36,111 bases of DNA, from NCBI GenBank assembly GCA_023700985.1, contig JAMPXV010000004.1, positions 1 to 36,111 of the forward strand, given 5' to 3'. Position numbers and translations under genes: made by a program. Within the stretch, counting starts at the first letter, position 1. Each line of letters begins with the position of its first letter. The notes beneath the pieces were generated by a model. It saw only the letters and a list, made by a program, of their open reading frames with translations, was not told the origin of the DNA and ran no database searches. Positions 1-7,201 of this stretch are shown here, piece after piece. Origin of the DNA: Lysobacter sp. (GTDB lineage: Bacteria > Pseudomonadota > Gammaproteobacteria > Burkholderiales > Usitatibacteraceae).

Positions 1-2
1 CC

Positions 3-503
3 AAGGGCTACGGCGTCGACCTCGCCGCGCGCTCGCTGGACGCGCTGGGCGCGACCGACTACATGGTGGAGGCCGGCGGCGAGGTGCGCGTGCGCGGCCG
101 CAACGCCGACGGCAAGCCCTGGCGCATCGGCATCGAGCGCCCGGACGCGGTGCCGCAGGAAGCACTCCTGGTCGTCCCCCTGGACGGGCTCTCGATGGCC
201 ACCTCGGGCGACTACCGCATCTACTTCGAGCAGGACGGGCGCCGCTTCAGCCACGAGATCGACCCGGCCACGCGCGAACCGGCGCGCGGCAGCCTCGCCT
301 CGGTGACGGTGGTCGCGAAGGACTGCGGCTGGGCCGACGCGATGGCCACCGCGCTCTTCGTCATGGGCGCCGAACGCGGCCGCGCCTTCGCGGTCGAACA
401 AGGCATCGCTGCCTGCTTCATCGAGCGCGCGGAAGGTGGCCGGCTGGTCGACCGCCAGACGCCGGCGTTCGCGAGGCTGGGCGCCGAACGCGCGAAAGCC
501 TGA
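3..503 (+). CDS. apbE: FAD:protein FMN transferase ApbE, 3' part
   Basis: The reading frame is open from the first bases of the window, so the gene starts outside it and about 166 codons are visible. The stretch KGYGVDLAARSLDALG followed by Y-M-V-E-A-G-G-E-V-R-V-R-G and KPWRIGIERP is the typical C-terminal half of ApbE, the flavin transferase that attaches FMN from FAD to Thr or Ser of NqrB/NqrC or RnfG/RnfD type proteins. The later segment with DCGWADAMATALFVMG matches the conserved C-terminal Asp/Ala/Thr region that binds metal and substrate. The next gene, five bases downstream, is NqrM-like; the ApbE-NqrM pair is usual at the end of nqr operons, so an nqr cluster probably lies just upstream of the window. 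The N-terminal signal peptide and FAD-binding part cannot be seen. Confidence 0.9.
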   Translation, partial: KGYGVDLAARSLDALGATDYMVEAGGEVRVRGRNADGKPWRIGIERPDAVPQEALLVVPLDGLSMATSGDYRIYFEQDGRRFSHEIDPATREPARGSLASVTVVAKDCGWADAMATALFVMGAERGRAFAVEQGIAACFIERAEGGRLVDRQTPAFARLGAERAKA

Positions 504-508
504 CCGCC

Positions 509-697
509 ATGGATCCCTCGACCCTCGTCGCCGTCTTCGTCGTCACCGTCGTGCTGCTCGGCCTCGCCGTGGGGGCGATGGCCCTGGGCTCGCGGCTCAC
601 CGGCCGGTGCCTGCGCGGCTCCTGCGGGGGCCCGGCGGCCCATGCGCCGGACGGGGACAGGATCTCCTGCGTCGGCTGCCCCAACCGCCGCGAATGA
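509..697 (+). CDS. nqrM: NqrM-like Na+-NQR maturation protein
   Basis: A 62-residue protein with one N-terminal membrane helix (about residues 5-27), followed by A-M-A-L-G-S and the Cys-containing segment RCLRGSCGG, then a C-terminal ISCVGCP. A single helix, an A-M-A-x-G turn and a G-S-C-G-G motif with a second Cys pair are the signature of NqrM (DUF539), which helps deliver iron to the site between NqrD and NqrE of the Na+-translocating NADH:quinone reductase. It follows apbE by five bases with the same orientation, as in known nqr operons. The C-terminal tail is shorter and less typical than in the best-known members, so the family call is good but not certain. No strong ribosome binding site is visible; translation may be coupled to apbE. 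Confidence 0.65.
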   Translation: MDPSTLVAVFVVTVVLLGLAVGAMALGSRLTGRCLRGSCGGPAAHAPDGDRISCVGCPNRRE

Positions 698-705
698 CGC
701 GGCAC

Positions 706-730
706 CAGGTCACTTTCCGGAAGTGACCTG
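706..730. terminator. Bidirectional hairpin between convergent genes
   Basis: A perfect 10-bp inverted repeat (CAGGTCACTT / AAGTGACCTG) around a 5-base loop lies between the end of the nqrM-like gene and the end of the convergent phaM gene. There is no T-run, so it is at best a Rho-independent-like or mRNA 3'-end stabilising hairpin for both transcripts. Confidence 0.5.
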
Positions 731-738
731 ACGGCGGT

Positions 739-1170
739 TCACTTCTTCCTGCGCGCCCGGGGCTTGGGCTTCGCGCCCTCGGCGGCCGCCTCGCCCGCGG
801 CTTCCACCGCGCGGCCCATCGCCTCCGCGGCGTCGGTGCCGGCCTGGGCCATCATGTTCCAGGCCCACATCGCCGGGTTGGGCACCTCGTCGCCGGCGGG
901 CTCGGGCGCCCGGCCCTCCTCCATCGCCGCCTTCATGCGCTCGCCGCCCTTCACCATCTGGCGCTGGTACTCCAGGCTCTTGATGGAGAGCTGCAGCATG
1001 TTGAGGTTGGCCTTGAGCCAGTGCTCCACGGTCTCCAGCTCGGCGATCTTCTTCTCGAGTTCCTTCGCGTCGAGAACGGGGAACATGAGGCTTTGAAGGG
1101 GATAGGCCCCCGGGTTCACCATCTTCTGCCAGAGGTCGAACATGTCCTGCGGGGTGACGGGCTTCGCCAT
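739..1170 (-). CDS. phaM: PhaM-type PHA granule regulatory protein
   Basis: 143 residues. The segment FPVLDAKELEKKIAELETVEHWLK followed by LNMLQLSIKSLEYQRQ is the hallmark of the PhaM family, which in Cupriavidus binds and activates PHA synthase PhaC and anchors granules to the nucleoid. Seen here: an N-terminal helix (PQDMFDLWQKMVNP), the central helical core at about residues 25-75, an Ala-rich linker, and a basic tail KPKPRARRKK that fits the DNA-binding end of PhaM. The ATG is preceded on the minus strand by AGGAG at six bases, so the start is well supported. It lies downstream of the PHA depolymerase gene in the same direction, separated only by a 65-bp-arm palindrome whose foot touches this ribosome binding site. 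The granule function is inferred from the family. Confidence 0.85.
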   Translation of the reverse strand: MAKPVTPQDMFDLWQKMVNPGAYPLQSLMFPVLDAKELEKKIAELETVEHWLKANLNMLQLSIKSLEYQRQMVKGGERMKAAMEEGRAPEPAGDEVPNPAMWAWNMMAQAGTDAAEAMGRAVEAAGEAAAEGAKPKPRARRKK

Positions 1171-1181
1171 TTCAGCTCCTG

Positions 1182-1343
1182 GAAGAACGGGGTGAAAAAG
1201 GGGTCAGATCCCTTTATTGGGACGGTTCTACAGAACCGGTCTATTCATGGAGCAAGATCGATGGCCGTGGTCAGAACGGAATAGACCGGTTCTGTAGAAC
1301 CGTCCCAATAAAGGGATCTGACCCCTTTTTCACCCCGTTCTTC
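1182..1343. repeat. Perfect 65-bp-arm palindrome with 32-base loop (element A)
   Basis: Left arm 1182-1246 and right arm 1279-1343 are exact reverse complements over 65 bases, separated by a 32-base unpaired loop (1247-1278). The inner 29 bases of each arm (1218-1246 and 1279-1307) recur identically in the element at 13589-13706, also around a 32-base loop of unrelated sequence. The outer arm contains AAAGGGGTCAGATCCCTTT, itself a near palindrome. The right arm runs into the phaZ stop codon and the left foot abuts the phaM ribosome binding site, so the phaZ-phaM transcript would carry this hairpin. The style resembles REP/BIME-like elements moved by RAYT transposases (inference; no such gene is in the window). 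Confidence 0.95.
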
Positions 1344-2556
1344 AGTCATGGCGGGCGATGAAGTCGCGGATTCGCGGGTAGATCGTCTCGCGGTACTTGC
1401 GGCCGGAGAAGATGCCGTAGTGGCCGACGCCGGGCGCCTCGAAGTGCGCCTTGCGCCGCGCCGGGATGCCCTTGCACAGCGCGTGCGCGGCTTTCGTCTG
1501 CCCGGGGCCGGAGATGTCGTCGAGCTCGCCCTCGATGGTGAGGAGCGCCGAGGCCTTGATCGCCTCCGGACGCACGCGCTCGCCGTGCACCACGAGGCGC
1601 CCGCGCGGCAGCAGGTGCTTGTGGAAGACGCGCTCGACCGTCTCCAGGTAGTACTCGGCCGGCAGGTCCATCACCGCGTTGTACTCGTCGTAGAAGCGCC
1701 GGTGCGCATCCGCGCTCTCGCCGTCGCCCTGGATCAGGTGCTGGTAGTACTGCATGTGCGACTCGACGTGGCGGTCCGGGTTCATCGCGACGAAGCCCGC
1801 GAACTGCATGAACCCCGGGTAGACGCGGCGCATGAACCCGGGATGGCGCATGGGAACCCGCTGCACCACCTTCGACTCGAACCACGACATCGGCCGGTGG
1901 CGGGCGAAGTCGTTGACCGCGGTGGGGCTCGCGCGCGTGTCGATGGGGCCTCCCATCATGACGAGGGAGCGCGGCGTGGCCTCGCCCGCCGCCGCCATCA
2001 GCGACACCCCCGCGAGCACCGGCACCGTCGGCTGGCAGACCGAGATCGCGTGCGCCTGCGGGCCCACGAAGCGGACGAACTCGCGCACGTAGTCCACGTA
2101 GTCGTCGAAGTGGAAGGGCCCGGCGGAATGCGGCACCTCCTTCGCGTCGATCCAGTCCGTGATCCACACGTCGTGGTCGGCCAGCAGCGTGTTCACCGTG
2201 TCGCGCAGCAGGGTGGAAAAGTGCCCGGAGAGCGGCGCGAAGACGATCACCCTGGGCTGCGCGGGCGCGCCGTCCTTCACGAAGTGCAGCAGGCGGCAGA
2301 AGGGCTTCTCCAGTTCCACCACCTCGCGCACGGCGCAGGTCCGGCCGCCGGCCTGCACGCGCGCGATGCCGAACTCGGGCCGGCCGTAGTGCTGCGTGAG
2401 GCGGCCGACGAGGTTGAACGCGGCGGCGAGGCGGCGGCTGCCGGGGAGGTAGGAGGCCGGGCTCACCGGGTGGCCGTAGAACTCGTTGGCCATCTGCGCC
2501 AGCGCACGCCAGGGCTCCATCGCGGTACGGTGCCAATCGTAGAACTGGTAGAGCAC
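1342..2556 (-). CDS. phaZ: Intracellular polyhydroxyalkanoate depolymerase
   Basis: The protein matches the PhaZa-type intracellular PHA depolymerase family, which cleaves amorphous PHB inside the cell and uses Cys instead of Ser as nucleophile. The box SVCQP, the Asp in EGELDDISG and the His in GVGHYGIFSG form the expected triad. Counted from the upstream ATG at 2574 these are Cys180, Asp352 and His385; subtract six for the start chosen here. I prefer the GTG at 2556 because GGAGGT lies six bases before it and the resulting start, VLYQFYDW, aligns with the usual MLYQ start of the family; the ATG at 2574 would place that ribosome binding site inside the gene. Length about 404 residues is normal. 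It is followed by phaM after the long palindrome, so granule breakdown and granule organisation are likely co-transcribed. Confidence 0.9.
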   Translation of the reverse strand: MLYQFYDWHRTAMEPWRALAQMANEFYGHPVSPASYLPGSRRLAAAFNLVGRLTQHYGRPEFGIARVQAGGRTCAVREVVELEKPFCRLLHFVKDGAPAQPRVIVFAPLSGHFSTLLRDTVNTLLADHDVWITDWIDAKEVPHSAGPFHFDDYVDYVREFVRFVGPQAHAISVCQPTVPVLAGVSLMAAAGEATPRSLVMMGGPIDTRASPTAVNDFARHRPMSWFESKVVQRVPMRHPGFMRRVYPGFMQFAGFVAMNPDRHVESHMQYYQHLIQGDGESADAHRRFYDEYNAVMDLPAEYYLETVERVFHKHLLPRGRLVVHGERVRPEAIKASALLTIEGELDDISGPGQTKAAHALCKGIPARRKAHFEAPGVGHYGIFSGRKYRETIYPRIRDFIARHD

Positions 2557-2573
2557 TCGGTGACCTCCGGTCA

Positions 2574-2595
2574 TGCTGCAATGCGGCGTAGTGTA
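2574..2595 (-). promoter_or_regulatory. Possible phaZ promoter with TGC dyad
   Basis: On the minus strand TACACT (2595-2590) can serve as a -10 box, placing the start of transcription near 2583. The start point would lie in TGCTGCAATGCGGC (2574-2587 on the plus strand), which resembles the TGC-rich dyads bound by PhaR-type repressors of PHA genes. There is no convincing -35 box, so this is tentative. Confidence 0.3.
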
Positions 2596-2672
2596 GCGGG
2601 TTTCCCTCGGCGGAAAAGTTGACGCGGGGCAAGATGGCCGGGCCGGTCGCGGCGCTCTGGTAAAGTGCGCCG

Positions 2673-3656
2673 ATGCCCCCGGAAGCCCAGCGCCGGAACG
2701 GCGATTCCCTGCCGCTCTACCCCTCGATCGAGCCCCGCCACGGGGGGTTCCTCGACGTGGGCGACGGCCATCGCCTCTACTGGGAGGAAAGCGGCAACCC
2801 GAGGGGGGTGCCGGTCGTCTTCCTGCACGGCGGCCCCGGGGCGGGCGCGAGCCCCGTGCACCGGCAGTTCTTCGACCCGGACCACTACCGCATCGTCGTC
2901 TTCGACCAGCGCGGCGCCGGGCGCTCCACGCCGCTGGGCGGCCTCGAGGCCAACACCACGCCGCACCTCGTGGCCGACATGGAGCGGCTGCGCGAGCACC
3001 TGGACATCGAGCGCTGGGCCGTCTTCGGCGGCTCGTGGGGCTCGACGCTCGCGCTCGCCTACGCCGAGCACCACCCGGAGCGCTGCCACGCCCTCGTGCT
3101 GCGCGGCATATTCCTCGGCCGGCCGGAGGAGATCGACTGGTTCCTGCACGGCATCCGCCACTTCTTCCCCGAGCCGTGGCGCGCGTTCGCCCACTTCATT
3201 CCCGAGGAGGAGCGCGGCGACCTGCTCGCGGCCTACCACCGGCGCCTCGTCGACCCGGACCCGGCGGTGCACCTTCCCGCCGCGCGCCGCTGGAGCGTGT
3301 ACGAGGGCTCCTGCTCGACGCTCCTGCCCAACCCGGCGCTGGTGGCGGACTTCGCCGCCGACCGCGTGGCGCTCGGGCTCGCGCGCATCGAGGCGCACTA
3401 CTTCGTGAACCGGCTGTTCCTGCCCGACGGCTTCCTGCTCGCCAACGTGGGCCGCGTGCGCCACATCCCGGCGGTGATCGTGCAGGGCCGCTACGACGCC
3501 GTGTGCCCGCCGGCGACCGCGGACGACCTGCGCCGCGCCTGGCCCGAGGCCGAGTGCCACGTCGTGCCCGACGCGGGTCACTCCGCCTTCGAGCCCGGCA
3601 TCCGCTCGCGGCTCGTGGGCGCCATGGACGCGCTGCGCGAGCGCCTGCCGCGCTGA
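2673..3656 (+). CDS. pip: Proline iminopeptidase
   Basis: 327 residues, the family's usual length. It is an alpha/beta-hydrolase of peptidase family S33 that removes N-terminal proline from peptides in the cytoplasm. Visible motifs in order: LHGGPGAG (residues 51-58, oxyanion hole), FDQRGAGRS (78-85), nucleophile Ser121 in GGSWGS, Asp275 in QGRYDAVCPP and His303 in DAGHSAFE. HGGPG together with DQRG and GGSWGS separates proline iminopeptidases from general alpha/beta-hydrolases. It is divergent from phaZ with a 116-bp gap and is followed by the antiporter gene after 93 bp that hold their own promoter candidate, so it is probably monocistronic. Confidence 0.92.
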   Translation: MPPEAQRRNGDSLPLYPSIEPRHGGFLDVGDGHRLYWEESGNPRGVPVVFLHGGPGAGASPVHRQFFDPDHYRIVVFDQRGAGRSTPLGGLEANTTPHLVADMERLREHLDIERWAVFGGSWGSTLALAYAEHHPERCHALVLRGIFLGRPEEIDWFLHGIRHFFPEPWRAFAHFIPEEERGDLLAAYHRRLVDPDPAVHLPAARRWSVYEGSCSTLLPNPALVADFAADRVALGLARIEAHYFVNRLFLPDGFLLANVGRVRHIPAVIVQGRYDAVCPPATADDLRRAWPEAECHVVPDAGHSAFEPGIRSRLVGAMDALRERLPR

Positions 3657-3677
3657 CCCGCCGGGGCCGGCGCGCCC

Positions 3678-3719
3678 GTTGACCGCGGTCAACCCCGCGC
3701 GGAGAGCCGGTCCTACGAT
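3678..3719 (+). promoter_or_regulatory. FNR/DNR-like box with class II promoter
   Basis: A perfect 16-bp palindrome, GTTGACCGCGGTCAAC (3678-3693), contains TTGAC-N4-GTCAA, the form expected for CRP/FNR-family regulators (FNR, DNR and relatives). The hexamer TACGAT at 3714-3719 can serve as -10, which puts the dyad centre at about -40.5, one base from the -41.5 of a class II activated promoter. It would drive the antiporter gene at 3750. Spacing and symmetry are seen; the identity of the regulator is inferred. Confidence 0.5.
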
Positions 3720-3749
3720 GAAGGACCCGGCTGCCGCGGAGCTACCCGC

Positions 3750-4772
3750 TTGCCGACCCAGTCCCTCGTCCTGGTATGGTTCGCCTTCGGCGCCTGCGCG
3801 GCGTTCATCGCGTTCGGGGGCGTGTGGCTCACGCGCTACGGCCAGGTCATCGCCGAGAAGACGGGGATGGGCGGCACCTGGGTGGGCCTGATCCTCCTCG
3901 CCACCGTGACGTCGCTGCCGGAACTGGTCACCGGCGTGAGCGCGGTGACGCTCGCGAATGCCCCGAACATCGCCGTGGGCGATGCGTTGGGAAGCTGCGT
4001 GTTCAACCTCGCCATCGTCTCCGTCCTCGACTGGCTGCACCGAGGCGAGTCGCTCTTCGACCGCGCCGACGTGGGCCACCTGCTCTCGGCGGCGTTCGGC
4101 ACGATGCTCCTCGCCTTCGTCGCCTTCAACCTCGTGCTGGGCAGCGGGCCGGGAACCTGGGCCATCGGGCACGTGGGGCTCTACACCCCCGTGATCGTCG
4201 GCTTCTACGTGCTCGCCATGTGGATCGTGTTCAGCTACGAGAAGCGCGCGATGGCGCAGCTCCCGGGAAAGGCGGGCGCGGAGAGCGAAGGCATGACGCT
4301 GCGGCGCGCGGCACTCCTCTACGCGGGCGCGGCGCTGCTGGTGACGGTCGCCGGCGGCGTCCTGCCCTTCGTCGGCAAGGCGCTCGCCGAGGCCTACGGG
4401 TGGCACGCCTCGTTCGTGGGGACGATCTTCGTGGCCTTCGCGACGTCGCTCCCCGAGCTCGCCGTCACCATCTCGGCGCTTCGCATCGGCGCGCTCGACA
4501 TGGCCATCGCGAACCTGCTCGGGAGCAACCTCTTCGACGTGCTGATCATCGCCATCGACGACCTCTTCTACCTGCCCGGCCCGATCCTCTCCCACGTCTC
4601 GCCGGTCCACGCGGCCTCCGCGCTCACTGCGATCGTGATGAACGGCGCCGTCATCGCGGGGCTGGTGTACCGGCCGAAGTCGCGCGTCTTCGGCACCGTG
4701 GGCTGGGCGAGCATCTTCCTGCTCGTGGCCTACGTGCTCAACGCCTACCTGCTCTTTGTCCGCGGGGCCTGA
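3750..4772 (+). CDS. CaCA-family sodium/calcium-type antiporter
   Basis: 340 residues with about ten hydrophobic segments in two inverted halves. Each half carries an alpha repeat of the Ca2+:cation antiporter family: LLATVTSLPELVTG with NIAVGDALGSCVFNL in the first half, and FVAFATSLPELAVT with MAIANLLGSNLFDVL in the second. The Glu of each SLPEL and the polar G-S-N/C of the second part form the ion site in this family (YrbG-type). It should exchange Ca2+ or a similar cation for Na+ or H+ across the inner membrane; the actual ion cannot be told. The start is a TTG at 3750 with only weak upstream complementarity; no in-frame ATG or GTG lies close upstream. A candidate FNR/DNR-regulated promoter is just upstream. 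Confidence 0.85.
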   Translation: MPTQSLVLVWFAFGACAAFIAFGGVWLTRYGQVIAEKTGMGGTWVGLILLATVTSLPELVTGVSAVTLANAPNIAVGDALGSCVFNLAIVSVLDWLHRGESLFDRADVGHLLSAAFGTMLLAFVAFNLVLGSGPGTWAIGHVGLYTPVIVGFYVLAMWIVFSYEKRAMAQLPGKAGAESEGMTLRRAALLYAGAALLVTVAGGVLPFVGKALAEAYGWHASFVGTIFVAFATSLPELAVTISALRIGALDMAIANLLGSNLFDVLIIAIDDLFYLPGPILSHVSPVHAASALTAIVMNGAVIAGLVYRPKSRVFGTVGWASIFLLVAYVLNAYLLFVRGA

Positions 4773-4806
4773 CGGCGGGGAAACCGGGGACGGATGAGCT
4801 CGGTAT

Positions 4807-5004
4807 GGAGTGATGCTGGCAGTAAACCTTTTGGACACGGATGAACACGGATGAACACGGATATTTCTTGAGGTGATGAACGCACCGCAGATGGAAGCGG
4901 TGACGTTCCAGCCGGCAGGGCGCTTCCCGGTCAGGAAACATCCGTGTTCATTCGCCTTTATCCGTGTTCATCCGTGTCCAAAGGTTTACTGCCAGCATCA
5001 CTCC
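4807..5004. repeat. Long inverted repeat of CACGGATGAA units (element B)
   Basis: Left arm 4807-4851 pairs with 4961-5004 over about 44 bases with one extra T in a T-run, and the inner parts 4852-4866 and 4936-4951 pair again after a small internal loop. The arms contain tandem copies of the decamer ATGAACACGG. The loop 4867-4935 has no recognisable content. It fills the gap between the convergent antiporter and lipoprotein genes and could end both transcripts. It shares no sequence with elements A and C, so it is a different repeat family. Reading frames across it are not considered genes. Confidence 0.9.
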
Positions 5005-5023
5005 CTGCCGTGTCCCCGCCCTG

Positions 5024-5881
5024 CTAGCTCGCGACAGCGAGATACGCCGCGTCGGCGGCGTAACCCGAAAGCCGCCGCTGCAGCTTGCCGCGCTGCTCCG
5101 GCGTGAGGGTCGCATCGAGCGCCGCGATCATCGCGAAGACCTGCGCGTCGCGCGCCTTGAGCCTGGCGACGTACTCGGGCCGCCGCCAGGAATCGCTGTC
5201 GACGAGGATGCGGGTGAGGGACGCGATCACCGCCTCCCGCGAAGGCCGCGCGCGCAGGAGAGCGATCGTCTCGGCCTGCCGGAAGCGCCGGTCGCCCAGC
5301 CACTCCTCCGTGAGGTCCTCCATCGCCGACACCCGCGCGCGGACGAGGTCGCGCTGCGCCGGCGAGAGCCGCCCCGTCCAGTCCTCGACGCGGTCCGCGT
5401 AGCGCTTCACGCGCGCCTCGAGGCGCTCCTGCGGCGTGCCCTTGAGGCTCTCCTTCACGACCCTCGCGTTGTCCTCGGCGAACTTGCGCTCGAGGAAGCC
5501 GATCTGCTCGGGGTGCACCTGCAGCATGAAGTCGGCCATGTCGGGGATGGCCTTGCGCACGACGCGGTAGTAGAGGGCACGCATCTCGCCGTGGACGCGG
5601 CGCGCGTCCTCCTCGGTGAGCCGGCTGGCCGCGCGCGCGGCCGTGTCCTGCAGGAGCCGCTCGTACGCCGGCAGCTCGCTCGCCCGGTGCCAGGCGAGGA
5701 GGCGCGCGAAGCGCTCCTTCACCCATTCGCGCTGGCCGTCGTGGAGGTCGAACCAGTCGTCCACCACCCAGGCCGCCGCGAGGGGCGAGTTGTTGTAGGC
5801 CACGCGCGTGGCCGACGAGCATGCGACGGCGAGCGTGGCGACGAGCGCGGCGAGGAGCGCGCGCGCGAGCAGCCTCTTCAC
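5024..5881 (-). CDS. DUF6279-type lipoprotein
   Basis: 285 residues from a GTG at 5881 that overlaps the stop codon of the upstream SDR gene (GTGA), giving MKRLLARALLAALVATLAVAC. The hydrophobic segment ends in Ala-Val-Ala-Cys21, a usable though not ideal lipobox, followed by SS, so the mature protein is likely a lipoprotein. The segment RVAYNN, then WVVDDWFDLHDGQREWVKER and LLAWHRASELPAYERLL, matches the DUF6279 family found widely in beta- and gammaproteobacteria, whose function is not known. The rest is predicted all-helical and charged. A longer reading frame continues upstream through the SDR gene but without lipoprotein features, so the GTG is preferred. It is translationally coupled to the reductase. 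Confidence 0.75.
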   Translation of the reverse strand: MKRLLARALLAALVATLAVACSSATRVAYNNSPLAAAWVVDDWFDLHDGQREWVKERFARLLAWHRASELPAYERLLQDTAARAASRLTEEDARRVHGEMRALYYRVVRKAIPDMADFMLQVHPEQIGFLERKFAEDNARVVKESLKGTPQERLEARVKRYADRVEDWTGRLSPAQRDLVRARVSAMEDLTEEWLGDRRFRQAETIALLRARPSREAVIASLTRILVDSDSWRRPEYVARLKARDAQVFAMIAALDATLTPEQRGKLQRRLSGYAADAAYLAVAS

Positions 5882-6582
5882 CAGGGAATGGGCTTGCGGT
5901 CGCGGAAGAACTGGCCCGTGGGCCCGGTGAAGGGCAGGAGCGCCAGCCACACGGCGGTCTCCGCCCCCTCCTCGACGCCCCGCGGTGCCTCGGGCCCGCC
6001 CATGTCCGTGCGCACCCAGCCGGGGCTCATGGAGTTCACGAGGATGCCCTGCCCCTTGAGCTCGGCCGCCAGCGTCACGGTGAGCGCGTTGAGGGCCGCC
6101 TTGGAGACGCGGTAGGCGGGGCTGCCTGCGCCCATGTGCGAGAGCTGGCCCAGCCCCGAGGAGATGTTCACGATCCTCCCGTAGGCCACGCGCTCCATGA
6201 GGGGCACCACCTCCCGGCACAGGCGCACAGCCCCGAGGAGGTTGGTTTCCAGCGTCTCGCGCCAGACCGAGGTCTTCACGTCCACGACGCGCGCCTCGGT
6301 CGACTCGGGATAGGTCCCGGCGTTGTTCACGAGGATGGCGGGCGCGCCGTAGTGCTTGTCGACGAACTCGACGAAGCGCTGCACGCTGCGCGTGTCGTTC
6401 ACGTCGAGCGGGTGGCTCACGGCGAGCTCGCCCGCGTCCAGGCCCGCGCAGGCCCTCTCCCCCTTCACCGGGTCCCGCGACCCCATGACCACGCGGATCC
6501 CCTCGCGGACGAGCTGGCGGGCGATCTCGAGGCCGATCCCCCGGTTGGCACCGGTGACGATGGCGGTCTTGGAAATGGACAT
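5878..6582 (-). CDS. Short-chain dehydrogenase/reductase, carbonyl reductase-like
   Basis: 234 residues, classical SDR length. The cofactor motif TGANRGIG (residues 10-17), NNAG (86-89), Asn114, Ser141/142, Tyr157 and Lys161 (YRVSK) make a complete catalytic set. The pattern TGANRGIGLEIARQL with SPAYRVSKAALNALT and NSMSPGWVRTDMGG resembles carbonyl reductase-like SDRs that use NADPH to reduce small aldehydes, ketones or quinones; the substrate cannot be told. The ATG at 6582 has GAGGAGA just upstream. Its stop codon overlaps the GTG start of the lipoprotein gene, so the two are read from one transcript. It is divergent from the DUF6505 gene. Confidence 0.88.
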   Translation of the reverse strand: MSISKTAIVTGANRGIGLEIARQLVREGIRVVMGSRDPVKGERACAGLDAGELAVSHPLDVNDTRSVQRFVEFVDKHYGAPAILVNNAGTYPESTEARVVDVKTSVWRETLETNLLGAVRLCREVVPLMERVAYGRIVNISSGLGQLSHMGAGSPAYRVSKAALNALTVTLAAELKGQGILVNSMSPGWVRTDMGGPEAPRGVEEGAETAVWLALLPFTGPTGQFFRDRKPIPW

Positions 6583-6617
6583 TTGTCTCCTCTTGGCAAC
6601 GGGATGTGGGGGCCGGC

Positions 6618-6626
6618 TGCTATGAT
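6618..6626 (+). promoter_or_regulatory. Extended -10 promoter candidate
   Basis: TGCTATGAT is a good extended -10 element (TGn followed by TATGAT) 32 bases before the DUF6505 start codon. No -35 box at normal spacing is seen, which is tolerated by extended -10 promoters. Confidence 0.4.
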
Positions 6627-6658
6627 AAAGCCTCAAGCGTTCCCCCGAAGCACGCTCC

Positions 6659-7126
6659 ATGCCGAAGTTCCTGCGCGCCGTCCGCCTGGACGACTCCGAC
6701 GACCACCTTTTCCGCACCCACGGCGCCGCCCGGGAGGGTGACTGGGTGGTGAGCGGCGGCTATGCGGTCTGCGACTTCGCGAGCGCCCCCAAGTGCGATC
6801 CGCGCTGCTACTGCGAGTCGTCCTTCCTCGCCCTGGAGGGCCGGAGCCGATGCTCGATCGCCGAGGTGGTGGAGGTGACGGACGAGGAGCTGGAGGCCCA
6901 CACCGACGCCCTGGCCTGGTTCCTCGTGAAGGGCTGGGGAGCGCCTTCCTGGGAGGTCGCCCGCCGCGTCGCCGAGGAGGAGGTGCGCCACACGGCCGAC
7001 GTGTGCGAAAGCCTCTCGCCGGAAGTCTGGATCACCGTGAAGCGGACGCCCAGCGACGGCGGCGCCGCGGTGGAGGAGCAATATGCCGTCTATGACCGCC
7101 TTCTCGTCGGATCCCACAAGCTCTGA
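6659..7126 (+). CDS. DUF6505 family protein
   Basis: 155 residues. The opening FLRAVRLDDSDDHLF with GDWVVSGGYAV, and the later helix with AEEEVRHTADVCESL followed by a beta strand (VWITVKRT), match the DUF6505 family of small soluble proteobacterial proteins with no known function. Members are usually about this length. This copy has a Cys-rich insertion (CDFASAPKCDPRCYCESSF, residues 38-56, with four Cys); I cannot say whether it binds metal. A candidate extended -10 promoter lies just before the gene. It precedes the ketosynthase gene by 75 bp in the same direction and may share its transcript. Confidence 0.65.
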   Translation: MPKFLRAVRLDDSDDHLFRTHGAAREGDWVVSGGYAVCDFASAPKCDPRCYCESSFLALEGRSRCSIAEVVEVTDEELEAHTDALAWFLVKGWGAPSWEVARRVAEEEVRHTADVCESLSPEVWITVKRTPSDGGAAVEEQYAVYDRLLVGSHKL

Positions 7127-7201
7127 ACCGCCGGCGGGCCATGCGCCCGGCCGCCGACTCGGGCAAACTCTCTCCACACCGCTCTCCGGACTCCAACAAA
7201 A

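Noticed and set aside
1218-1307. Repeat of about 29 bases and 'spacer' of 32 bases, sizes typical of type I CRISPR arrays
   Set aside because: The two repeats are inverted, not direct, there is only one interval per site, and no cas genes are present.
1348-2622. Open frame of 424 codons opposite phaZ
   Set aside because: Antisense shadow of a gene with a clear catalytic triad and high third-position GC.
2571-4838. Open frame of 755 codons on the minus strand
   Set aside because: It runs antisense through pip and the antiporter gene, both of which have complete family motifs; the translation is charged low-complexity sequence.
4738-4941. Small open frame through the CACGGATGAA repeat
   Set aside because: It is produced by the repeat arms; translations of this repeat give the same short peptides in many genomes.
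7127-7201. Small CGGGC/GCCCG hairpin between the DUF6505 and ketosynthase genes as a terminator
   Set aside because: The stem is only five base pairs and no T-run follows, so it cannot be told from chance in such GC-rich DNA.
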